Of a DNA stretch of 64,000 nt, positions 1 to 10,043 are shown one piece after another. How positions within the stretch are numbered: the first letter of the stretch is position 1; the number at the start of each line of letters is the position of its first letter. Made by a program: the position numbers and the translations under genes. The stretch is from positions 3,847,722 through 3,911,721 of the forward strand of contig BROE01000024.1 of assembly GCA_036571765.1 (NCBI GenBank), written 5' to 3'. Under the pieces are notes generated by a model. It was not told the origin of the DNA. It saw nothing but the letters and a program-made list of their open reading frames with translations, and ran no database searches. The DNA comes from Plecoglossus altivelis. Its lineage: Eukaryota > Chordata > Actinopteri > Osmeriformes > Plecoglossidae.

Positions 1-2073
1 GACTCACCCCGAACCCCACCCTGAAACCTCCCACCCTGACTCCCATCTCCTCCTCCCCTCCTCCTCCCCTCACCCCTGCCCCCTCTTTCCCAGCCTCTCT
101 CACCCCTAAAACAACTACCCCTCCAGCTCTTATTCCCTTTCCCCCGAAACTCACCCCCACACCCAGCCTTCCCCTCCCTACGCAAACTCTACACCTCCTC
201 CCAACCTCCACTGTGGTGACCACCCCTCCCCCCTGCTCTGCCACCTCTCCCCCAGTGACTGCTCCTCCCCCCTCTCTCACACTCTCCTCCTCCTCACCTC
301 CTATCACCTCGCTACCCCCCTCCACTGTAACCCATAACAACATTAACTCCTCATCCCCCAAGATTTCCTCCTTCCTGACCAATGGGAAGACAAGGCCTGC
401 CTCCACTCCAACGTCTACTCCAATCACACCGTTTCACACCCCAGTCAGTCCAACTGGCAAGCAGGTAAGCAGACACACCATTGTTTCACACACACACACA
501 CACACACACACGTATGCACACACTTTCACAGTTATCTTTGAACTTACTATAATTTGCATTTCTGTCTGATTGTCACTATCAACATGTGCAATGTAAACAC
601 ATGCACACATATCCCAACGGTCCCTTTTGGTCAGTAGGAAGACTTTGGTTTTGAACACGAAAGCCTAGATTGAATGACTGTGGTGTCACTGTGTCAGGTC
701 TACATCTAACAGGTCTACACTCGGTTGCATTTTACTCTGTCTTTTGGTTTCCTCTCGTTTTCCACTCGATTGTCTTCGATCTATTTTTCACATGCTCAGC
801 CTCAGCTTTATCACATGAATATAAACATATATGCACATGACATAGCTGAGATGCGATCAACCATAGACACGCTGGCACATGCATGTCGTGTGTTTGTTTG
901 TTTACAAAGTCCTTTTCTGCTCCAATCATAACTCTTATTCTGTATGTAGTGCTCAGTCAGAACACCATCAGCCCTTCATTTTGCTTCGGTGTTGCTTCAC
1001 TCCTGTTGACATGCACACTGTATAACTATAAATCCTCACACGTGCGTTGGATTGATGCACTTCTCAGAGTGAAAGGCTCCTACCAAAGCTGCTCTTCCTT
1101 TTCTCTCTCCTGAGCGTTTTTCGTGTTTTCTCGGAGGGTTTGATTTGGATTCAGGTGCAGATCTTTGTGCGTACGTAAAGTCTTTGCTGTCACTGAAAAA
1201 AGCCCAAACATTGTGTTTGATTTTCTCTGATGTCCCCCGCCCCTCTCCCGCCCCTCTCCTGCCCCTCTCCTGCCTCTCTCCCCCCCCCTCCCAGCTATCT
1301 GAGTCCCATTCCCTGAGCTCTCCCAGGCCTGTGCCATCCAATCAGAGCACACCACCTGTGAACAAGGTATCCCAGAAGGCCTTGCTCCTGGGGAAACGTC
1401 TCCAGAGCTCCAGACGTGATCAGGTGCTCCTAAGGGCTGAGATGGTAACACTTTACACACACACACACACACACACTCTCTTTCAGACACACACTGCAAC
1501 ACATCCCGTCTACACACACTGAAACACATCATGCGCACACTAAAACATGTCACACGCACATATAGAAACACATGACACACTCAGAGAGTTTAAACCATGA
1601 GCAAAGATACAGTCAGACATGACAACAGTGTCCTGCTCTATCTTTAGTGCCATGTCCTTGTGTTTGTCTTGGCTAAATCAACCCCACTCCTCCTCTGCTT
1701 GCAGATAGCAGATGTTTGCTAACGGCTATGTTCAAATAAAATAAAAAATCAAGATTCCGCCGTCCGCCATGCCCACTTTCCACAATCCTTCACTTCTCTG
1801 CTCCTCTCTCGCAGTGGTCTGTCTCTCATTTCCTGTTTCCTGTTCCTCTGTCCTCCTCTCTGGCAGCTGATTCTTACCTCCGCTATGCGACCTGTCCCTT
1901 CCTCTTCTTCCTCCTCCTCCTCTTACCCCCGTCCTGCCTCGGCCCAGGTGAGCTCAGACAGCCGGGGGTTTGTTTACCCATCTTTATGAGTATTCTGGGT
2001 TACTGTACTGGGGTTGTAGACTTGCTAATTGCTTATTGAGCACCCTCTCTTTCTTTTTCCCTCTGTTTCTTCT

Positions 2074-2120
<47 letters not shown>

Positions 2121-5100
2121 TGTCTCTCTTTCAAACAGCTCCAGAATCTAACACTGAGGCCTCCTCCTCCGGGTACACTGAACATCCCCTCCTCTCTCCG
2201 TCTGAAGCCGCCCTCCTCCGCCCCCCCTCCTCTTCCCCTCCCTCGGCACCACACCCCCATCTTTCCCCCTCTCAGGCCTCGGCCTCACCCCACTACCACG
2301 GCGACAGACAGCCAGACCACACCGAGCCAGCACCTCTCTGTCCCGCCCCCGAGTAAGTTGCAAGCTCCAATCGCTAGACAGGTTTTCACGTTATTATTGC
2401 ATTATCAGAAAAAGTTGATGATTTCTCTATGTATCTCCCCCACCTCTCTCTTTGTTGTCCTGTTTCTTCTGTTTCTCTAACTCTCTCACCAGCTCTCTAT
2501 TCCTCTGTGCGTTCCGTCCCTCTGAGACCCAGACTTCACTCTCCCAGCAGCTACAGAGCTGTGCCCCCACGGCAGAGCCCCACCCTTCGACCAATAGCTG
2601 CTGCCACTGCCAAACACGCTCCTCCCATGAAAAGACTTTGGACTGGACTGGCAAGCTGTCCATCCTCTCAGAGCCAGCTCAGGCCCAGTCAGTCTCAGCA
2701 CATCTCTCTATCTAGTTCCCATCCGCTGAATTCTACTTCCTGTTTTGAGAGGTCTCCATCGGCAGCGAGGCAGCTGCAGATCATAGCCCTTTCCTCTGGC
2801 CGCCAATCACAACCCTCGAAAAGTGCACATGCCCATGCTTCTGTCCAATCACAACCTTCTGACGGTGCACATCCCCATGCGTCTGTCCAATCAAAACCCT
2901 CTAATAGTGCACATGCCCATGCCTCTGTCCAGTCAAAGCCTTCGCTCCAGGAGTTTCCTCAGCTCGGCGAATCACAGAGGACTTTAAGTGCTGAAAAATA
3001 CAACCCTCATCCTCCCAAAGCCCCCATGTGCGAAAATCTGTCCACCATCCCCTCAGCCCCCTCCACCCTACCCTCAGCCCCCCCCAACCTGCCCGTAGCC
3101 CCCCCCACAATGCCCTCTGCCGCCTCCACCATCCCCTCAGCCCCCTCCACCCTGCCCTCAGCCCTCCCCATTCTGCCCCCAGCCCCCTCCACTATCCCCT
3201 CAGCCCCCTCCACCCTGCCCTCAGCACCCCCTCTGTTGTCCCCACCTGCCCCCTGCCTCCAAACCAGTCCCCCTGATCCCAGTCAAAAGCAGAAAGAGGA
3301 GAAACAGGGAACGAAGGAGGCAGTAGAGACATGGAGAGACAACCACAGAGTGAGGGAGGAGAGAGAGGGAACCATTGAGCGCTCTGGGGAGGAGAGAGAA
3401 GTCACAGAGATGGAAGACCACAAAGAGAGAGGGAAAACAGCTGTGGAGATGGATGGAGAAAGAGAGAGGACAACTGAAGGCAAGGAGGACCAGAAGAAGG
3501 AGAGGGCTGAAGGAAATGAGAGGATGGACGGAGTGGAGGATCGAATTGAAACGTGTGAAGAAGACCGAGGAGAGGGGATGGATGTGGACCAATCCCATCA
3601 AGAATCCAAGTCTCAGACAGATTTCCTACAGCAACACTGTCGTGTCGACTCAGAACCAAACAAAAACCAAGACCAGGACCGTAACCTGAACTCTCCAAAT
3701 CAGCCCCTGTTGGATCCTGCCAAAAAGACCCAGTCGATAGACAAAGTAAACCTCTGCGAGAGCCTGTCAGCTCAATCGGACAACCTATCAGGTACCAGAA
3801 CATGATCTGGCAGGGGTGGTGTTGATTATAGGGATATTGCCTCCATAAAGATCAGGTGTGCTGCATGTGTTTAACCTGCTCTTACCCTAAACCTCTCGCC
3901 CCTCTTTTGTATTTGTCATTCTCTCTCCAGCGTTGTCCAGTCTCTCATCCCAGTCTCCCCCCACCTCTCCCCTCATCCTCCCTCCTCCAGATAGCCCTCC
4001 TCCCCTCCTGCCTTCTCTCTCCACCCCTCTGTCATCCCCTCCCGGCCTATCGCAGGCCCAGTCTGAGACGTTCAGCGAATCGCATCTTGGGCCCTGGGCA
4101 CAGAAGGTGTGGCCAGAGGGAGGTAGGAGGGTCCTGACTCACCTGGTGGAGGGTTTTGTGATCCAAGAGGGGCTGCAACCATTTCCAGTAAGAACAACAT
4201 ACACACACAAACACACACACACACACACACATACAGAGTACTGAGAGTCTTTGCTTTCCAACAATCAGGTTACTTGTGTTTCTGTGTGTAGGTGAACCGC
4301 TCCTCCCTATTGGTCCGGGAGGATGTGGGCGTGACCCAGAATAGTAATGGGACCAATGGGACAACCTGTGTCCCGCTGACAGACACAATCGCCCCCTCCG
4401 CTTATTCATCCGATTCAGACGAACAGGGCGGGGCCACGGATGATCCAATGACCTGTGAGAGTTGACCCTTAGAAACCATCTGTCTTAGCCTTGTACAAGA
4501 AACACAGCTGTGCTGGATGAGGTCTGATGACTATCATCATCACCACCACTCTGTCTCTCTCTCTCCTCCAGTAGGGGCAGGTCCCAGAGAGAAAAAGACA
4601 GTCCTGTACTGTCAGTTCTGCGCAAAGAGAGGCCACGCCCACAACTTCATGCGTTCCAAACGTTTCTGTTCCACTGCCTGTGCCCGGGGGTAAGCTGGCT
4701 AAGGCATAGGCCCAACACGTACACACACCTCCTCTGACCAGAAAAGGAAGTGGTTTCGTGTCGGTGCAGACATATACTTTAAGACAGGATGTGTGAGATC
4801 AAAAAATGTCAGCAGCTTGCTGGGATTAAAAAGAAATCTTTCTTTCCTGTCTCACTGTCCCTCGTTTTCTCCCTCTCTCTCACTTTCTGCCTCCCTCCCT
4901 CTCTCCCAGGTATAACGTGGGTCTGACCAAGCGTCTGAGGGCGCTGAGTGCAGGCAGCCGTGCCGAGAGCCGCAGTTCCACCTCCGGCCTGAAGAGGGCG
5001 ATGTCTGTCCCTGGCAAGCCCCTGCTCCTGAGGCTGGTGAGTCACCCCTCCAGACCCCCTTCCTCGCCCAGAAGTCCTGTTGACTCTGCTGACTGTGACT

Positions 5101-5907
5101 CTGAAGTGTTGTTTGAATTTCTAAATGTATTTTGGAGATATATCTTTTTGGCCTTTTAAGACAGAGACAGTGGAGGTTGGCAGGAAATGTAAGGGAGAGA
5201 GACAGGGGTGTGAACTGTTCCAAAAACATGTCTGTATGTCCCGTTCTCTCATGTCACATGACCAGCCACGCGACCTCTGGAGTGCCCATCGCCATGACCA
5301 CAAGGAGGAGGAGGATCCTGCGGTTTCCATGACTACCAGGCTGGGGCGACGAGCCAGCAGGAGGAGGGAAAGGAGGGCCTCCGAGCCAGCGATGACCTCT
5401 GAACCCACTGTGACCTCGCTCCTCCGACCTGCCCAGTGGAGTGTGGAGCAAGTCTGTGACTTCATTAATACTCTGCAAGGTAAACAATGCACAGACACAT
5501 AGCCACACTCACACACATACTGTATACACCCACACATATATAATGTATACCTCTACAAACATACATATACAGGCATAGATACATACACATACACACATGT
5601 GCACATATACATACGCACACATATGCACACACACAGACATACATAAACACCCCAGGAACATAGAGTACACACACATAGAGCCCACAATGTGCACTGCATG
5701 GTTGTGTGTAGGTTGTTGTAAAGTTAACCTGTGTTTCCTGTGTTGCATGAAGGTTGCGGGGAGGTTTCCGAGGCGTTCCGGCTGCAGGAGATCGACGGCC
5801 AGGCTCTGCTCCTGCTGACGGAGGACCATCTCATGACCAGCATGAACATCAAACTGGGACCAGCGTTGAAGATCTGTGCCCACATCAACACGCTGAAACA
5901 CGCCTGA
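1..5907 (+). CDS. phc3: Polyhomeotic-like protein 3 (PRC1 subunit), 3' part of gene
   Basis: Polycomb repressive complex 1 subunit acting in the nucleus, where SAM-domain polymerisation compacts repressed chromatin. Eleven exons are visible: 1-464 (frame opens at 3, runs off the left edge), 1295-1444, 1867-1947, 2139-2352, 2493-3791, 3931-4187, 4292-4454, 4572-4689, 4910-5036, 5266-5479, 5753-5907. All junctions are GT-AG and keep one frame through 1079 residues to TGA. The exon at 3931 carries the PHC HD1-type motif (VLTHLVEGFVIQEG). The FCS zinc finger has Cys 889, 892, 908 and 912 (visible-protein numbering) and RSKRFCS. The C-terminal SAM domain starts near residue 1012 and contains EIDGQALLLL and MNIKLGPALKI. 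The upstream part is Pro/Ser/Thr-rich. Exon 2493-3791 is unusual, with tandem peptide repeats and a Glu/Arg-rich stretch. phc3 rather than phc1 or phc2 is inferred from the cldn11 linkage; membership of the PHC family is certain. Confidence 0.92.
2816..2941 (+). repeat. 42-bp coding tandem repeat (about 3 units) in phc3
   Basis: Three successive 14-residue units sharing the core HASVQSxPS lie inside the large phc3 exon, at about residues 411-452 of the visible protein. The unit length is 42 bp, so copy-number change keeps the reading frame. Confidence 0.85.
3040..3250 (+). repeat. Proline-rich coding minisatellite in phc3
   Basis: Repeated 18-24 bp units encode variations of APSTLPS and APSTIPS in the big phc3 exon. 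The tract is followed at 3289-3590 by a highly charged Glu/Arg/Lys/Asp segment of about 100 residues with no recognisable domain. Both are low-complexity sequence that stays in frame. Confidence 0.8.
5485..5670. repeat. (CA)n/(TACA)n microsatellite in the last phc3 intron
   Basis: Dense CACA/ACATACA simple repeat fills most of the 273-bp intron between the two SAM-domain exons of phc3. Confidence 0.85.
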
Positions 5908-6515
5908 AGGGGGAGGCGGGAGGGGGAGGGAGGGGGGGACAGAAGGAGGAGGGGAGGCACCGAGGAGAGGGGTGATATTTCGCCTCCGACAGGACAAAGA
6001 GGCGGGGGAACCGTTCAGAGGTGAAACGAGAGAGACTGTGAGACACGATGACAATAGATTTGCACATATTGGAGAGGTTCTGACTAGCAGGTGGCCTAAA
6101 GTGAAGGCTCTGATGTGGACATGAAACAAGAGGGATGGAAAGATGAGGAGGAAGAGATACTTGCTGTCCTGGATCCTTCACTATTCACAGAGATTTTTTT
6201 CTAATGTATCTTTCTGGATATTTTACAATGCAGTTTAAGGATGTTATTTCGTGAAGGATGATGAGCGTTTAATATATACATTTACCTAACAACATTTTTT
6301 GTAGAGTGTAACTGTTCAAATGAAAAGTCTATTCTATCAAAATGTTCTGAAACTGTTGAGGAATAACATAATTCTAAAGGAAGAAAAAAATAGAGTGATT
6401 TATATTATTTTACTTGAATCCACTTCCATTCATTCAATGGATGCCGGTAGAGAACATTGTCGTTAATTGTTACATTTCCATCCTATTCTGATTTCAATAA
6501 TAAACGAAATATTCA
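5908..6515 (+). other. phc3: phc3 3' untranslated region with poly(A) signal
   Basis: AT-rich sequence follows the phc3 stop, beginning with a short G/A-rich run. A canonical AATAAA lies at 6499-6504, so the transcript probably ends near 6520. No other coding potential was seen. Confidence 0.65.
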
Positions 6516-6574
6516 TTAAAATTCACCAAATTGATTGAAATTTAGACGTACATATTTCGATGAAGTATTACGCA

Positions 6575-6586
6575 CCACTAGATGGC
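6575..6586 (+). promoter_or_regulatory. CTCF-like core motif between phc3 and cldn11
   Basis: CCACTAGATGGC fits the CTCF core CCASYAGRKGGC at all 12 positions. It sits between the end of phc3 and the cldn11 promoter, pointing right. Binding is inferred only from the motif. Confidence 0.4.
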
Positions 6587-6817
6587 GATCGTTCACTGGG
6601 AACGTCTTTTCCTGAGTCCGTCTCAATCATATGACATCGGTAAACTGACAGTATTCCCCACACTTTACATGTAAGCTTTCAAACGAATAATTATTGCTGT
6701 TTATCGCCCCTTGTTTTGACCAGTTTTGTGACAGGGTTGGTAGTGCCAGTCATTTCTTACTGAGTGTAATCAAAAAGGAATAGTTCCTGTCTGTTTTAAA
6801 TTATGCCCTTCGCTTGG

Positions 6818-6910
6818 ATTGGCTTCAGACTTTTGCTGTGATTTTGGGAGGTGGGATTTTTCCCCCTTCGCACTATAAATCTCTTTCAGAGTTTTTTTTT
6901 TCTTCGAGAC
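6818..6910 (+). promoter_or_regulatory. cldn11: cldn11 core promoter (CCAAT-type box and TATA box)
   Basis: TATAAA at 6874-6879 is preceded by an inverted CCAAT box (ATTGG, 6818-6822) about 55 bp upstream. A start site near 6905 would give a 5' UTR of about 225 nt before the ATG at 7131. The sequence shows the motifs; promoter activity is inferred. Confidence 0.55.
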
Positions 6911-7130
6911 ACTCTACGTGAACAGCACTTTGAACAAATTCTTCAATAGGCCTGCGTTATTGCTGTTATATCCAAGAGAAACCTACAATTAAACCGACAT
7001 TTCACGTTAAATCAGTCAATTATATTTTACTCGTTTCTTCCTTGATTCGGATTATCCAAATTTTTTTTACCAAACTGAATTCAATTTAAATAAAAACAAC
7101 ATTTTCGTTGATTGTGCGCAAAGGATTACC

Positions 7131-7947
7131 ATGGCGCATTTCTTCAGACAGCTTAGCGGCAGCGCGGCGAGCTGCGCGGGCTGGGTCGGCGTCATCATCG
7201 CCACCGCAACCAATGACTGGGTGCGCACCTGTGATTACTCCGTCGCCACCTGCATACGCATGGATGAGCTTGGCTCCAGGGGTCTCTGGGCAGAATGCGT
7301 CATCTCCCCTGCGCTTTACCACTGTGTGACCCTCAATCAGATCTTAACTTTACCAGGTGAGATACACGTCTGTCTACCCTCTCTCCGTCTCCCTATCTAA
7401 CGCCGTTTGTGAATGTAAAAAAGAGAGAAAACAGTTGGACTGGAACAGCAGTAACACTGTTATTCTTTTATTATTTTCCTCAGCCTATGTTCAAACCTCT
7501 CGCGCATTGATGATCTGCGCGTGTCTGCTGGGGCTTCCTGCCCTCTCGCTGGTGTTAATGGCGATGCCGTGCGTGAAGTTAGAGAACGAGACGCCACGGA
7601 TCAAACATCGCCGCGCTATGATGGGTGGGGCACTCATCTTGATCATGGGTGGGTGACTCACAAACACACACACAGGAGAAAGTGACAGGCGAAGCACAGA
7701 CACAAAAAACGTTTATTGTTAGTTCAAACATGATGGATACATAAACACCTTAATTTGTGTTCATTCTTAAAGGGAACCTAGCATGACTTTTATAATCCTA
7801 ACCCATTTAGGAACCAGTTCTGGTCTGTTCTGAGTTAGAGAGGCAGAGGAAGGAGGGTTCATCACTCTGTTCTCATGCTTCCCGTGTTGGGCAAGACAGG
7901 TAGTGCCTGTCTGTCAGCGGCCAGAGCGAGAGAGAGCTTCAGCTGTG

Positions 7948-7988
<41 letters not shown>

Positions 7989-8710
7989 GACACATTAAAT
8001 CGCAGAGATATCACATCCTCGTGACTTATATCCCTCTCTCCACCTCCTCTCTCTGCCTCCTCCCTCCTCTCTCTGCCTCCTCCCTCCTCTCTCTGCCTCC
8101 ACCTCCTCTCTCTGCCTCCTCCCTCCTCTCTCTGCCTCCACCTCCTCTCTCTGCCTCCACCTCCTCTCTCTGTCTCCACCTCCTCTCTCTGCCTCCTCCC
8201 TCCTCTTTCTGCCTCCACCTCCTCTCTCTGTCTCCACCTCCTCTCTCTGCCTCCTCCCTCCTCTCTCTGCCTCCTCCCTCCTCTCTCTGCCTCCACCCTC
8301 CTCTCTCTGTCTCCATCCTCCTCTCTCTGCCTCAACCCTCCTCGCTCTGCCTTCACCTTCCTCCTCTCTCCACCTCCTCTCGCCGCCTCCTCCTTCTTCT
8401 CTCCGCCTCCTTCCTCCCTTCCTCCTTCCCTCTACGCCCAGCTGTTTGCGGGATTGTGTCAACGGTCTGGTTTCCCATCGGAGCCCACCACGACGAAGGC
8501 CTGATGTCGTTCGGCGGGTCGCTCTACGCCGGCTGGGTCGGATCCGCTCTCTGTCTCCTCGGCGGAGCCATGATTCTCTGCTGTCATGGCGACGACTCCT
8601 CGACCCTCCAACGAAGGGAGAACAGTTTCTACTACTCCCGGCAGGGAGCATCCGCTACATCCACCCCCCTCTCCACCGCGGAAAATCACGCCAAGATCGC
8701 ACATGTGTGA
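7131..8710 (+). CDS. cldn11: Claudin-11 (oligodendrocyte-specific protein), complete
   Basis: Four-pass tight-junction protein forming the strands of CNS myelin and of the Sertoli-cell barrier. Exons 7131-7356, 7484-7648 and 8442-8710 join with phase 1 at both junctions and encode 219 residues (mammalian family members are about 207). ATG has a good context (ACCATGG). The first extracellular loop carries the claudin signature W30, G51-L52-W53, C56 and C65. ELGSRGLW, YHC, YVQTSRALMI and SLYAGWVGSALCL match claudin-11 rather than other claudins. The C-terminus AKIAHV keeps the hydrophobic PDZ-binding end of claudin-11 (AHV). Three exons match the usual CLDN11 structure. The stop lies 785 bp from the convergent slc7a14 stop. 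The a or b copy cannot be told. Confidence 0.96.
8031..8430. repeat. CCTCCTCTCTCTG minisatellite in cldn11 intron 2
   Basis: About 400 bp of a degenerate 16-18 bp unit (CTCCTCTCTCTGCCTC) runs almost to the acceptor of cldn11 exon 3. The pyrimidine-rich strand is the sense strand, so it extends the polypyrimidine tract. Long open frames here are repeat artefacts. A (CA)n tract lies at about 7950-7984. Confidence 0.9.
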
Positions 8711-9494
8711 CTGCGTAACGCCATACGCTGCTCAGTAAATGTCTGCTGCTTTTCTACGTTTAAAGAATGCAGAATACAAATCAATGTGTCAGTGTGCATA
8801 CTGCATCTGATGTCTACTTTTACAGTTTATGCTGTATGCATATCGAAAGTGCCAGTTTCCTGATTTTCATACTTTTCAATCCTTGAACATATTTCTCAGC
8901 ATGACCGTGACTTTACTTTGACCTCACTTCCTGGCAGACAAACAGGAAATTGGATGGTGACATCCCAGATCCTCAGCCGGTCCACTGATGTTGTCATCAT
9001 AGTTAAACCATGAAATGTGCGTTCTACAACCAAGAATGATCTAAAAAAAAATTGTTAACATGACACTGAAAGAAGCACTTGGTTTGTTATATTGTCTATG
9101 TGCCAAAGGTTTCAATATATCTTTTATTAGATCAAAACACTCAAATCACTCTTACTCTCTACAATCACACATGTCACACTGTCTGACAATACAGAATTTG
9201 TTCCAATAATACATTCATGTACTCTCTTGCCATCATTTCTATCACAGAAACAGTCAACTACAAACGACAAAACACTGAATCTGTTTTAAATGGTCTTGAT
9301 TTCATTCAGAGAGCACATTACCACTATTCAATGGTCTAGACAGAGTTCTGTAATCGTATCATGTAATAACAACTGTATACATTACATTATACTAAACATA
9401 CTACTGTAGTCTTCTGTTCATTGAGTGAGGTCACCTTCAGCCAGGTATGCATGAGATCACTCAACAAACAGGAAGTGGCGTGTCTCTCAGGAAG
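8711..9494. other. Convergent intergenic region: cldn11 and slc7a14 3' UTRs
   Basis: No gene is seen here. Both neighbouring transcripts end in this 0.78-kb interval. A minus-strand AATAAA (TTTATT on +, 9123-9128) is a likely slc7a14 poly(A) signal. No canonical AATAAA for cldn11 was found on the plus strand, so the two 3' ends may overlap. Confidence 0.5.
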
Positions 9495-10004
9495 TTAGTA
9501 CTCTCCTTCCTGTGGATCGAAGGCAGGATTGGCTCGTCCCCCAGACCTTCCGGATGAGTACTGACCAGCTGGTCCGGACTGGTAGCCATACTCTGAGCCC
9601 TCCTCATACTGGCTCTGGTACTCTGAATCATACTGGTCTCCCTGGTTCTGGTTTGAATGTTGGTGATGGTGACCTCGCTCCTCAGGCGCGGACCAGCCCT
9701 GGTATTGTCCATCTTCCTGGTTGTCGTTGGGGTACAAGTCATCGTCGGGTGTAAAGGTGTCGTCAAGGTGGTCGTCATAGCGCTGGTAGGTGCTGGCGTG
9801 AGCCTCCTCCTCTTTGGCACTGAGTTCCAAAGAGCTGTGCCATATCCCATAGCAACCGTAGATCAGCACACCTGGGGAGAGACAGCCCAAAATGTGTTAC
9901 TTTGCATAGAAACTGTTGCTCAGCAGGTGGGTGTGGAGGATGTCCAGAAGAGAAGTTATCTATGCTCATAGATTCATAAATTACACAAGGAGGATTGTCC
10001 CTCT

Positions 10005-10043
<39 letters not shown>

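Noticed and set aside
8021..8441. Long open frames on both strands in cldn11 intron 2 (Leu/Pro/Ser-rich on +, Arg/Glu-rich on -)
   Set aside because: They arise from the CTCCTCTCTCTG repeat, which has no stop codons in several frames. The true cldn11 exon begins at 8442.
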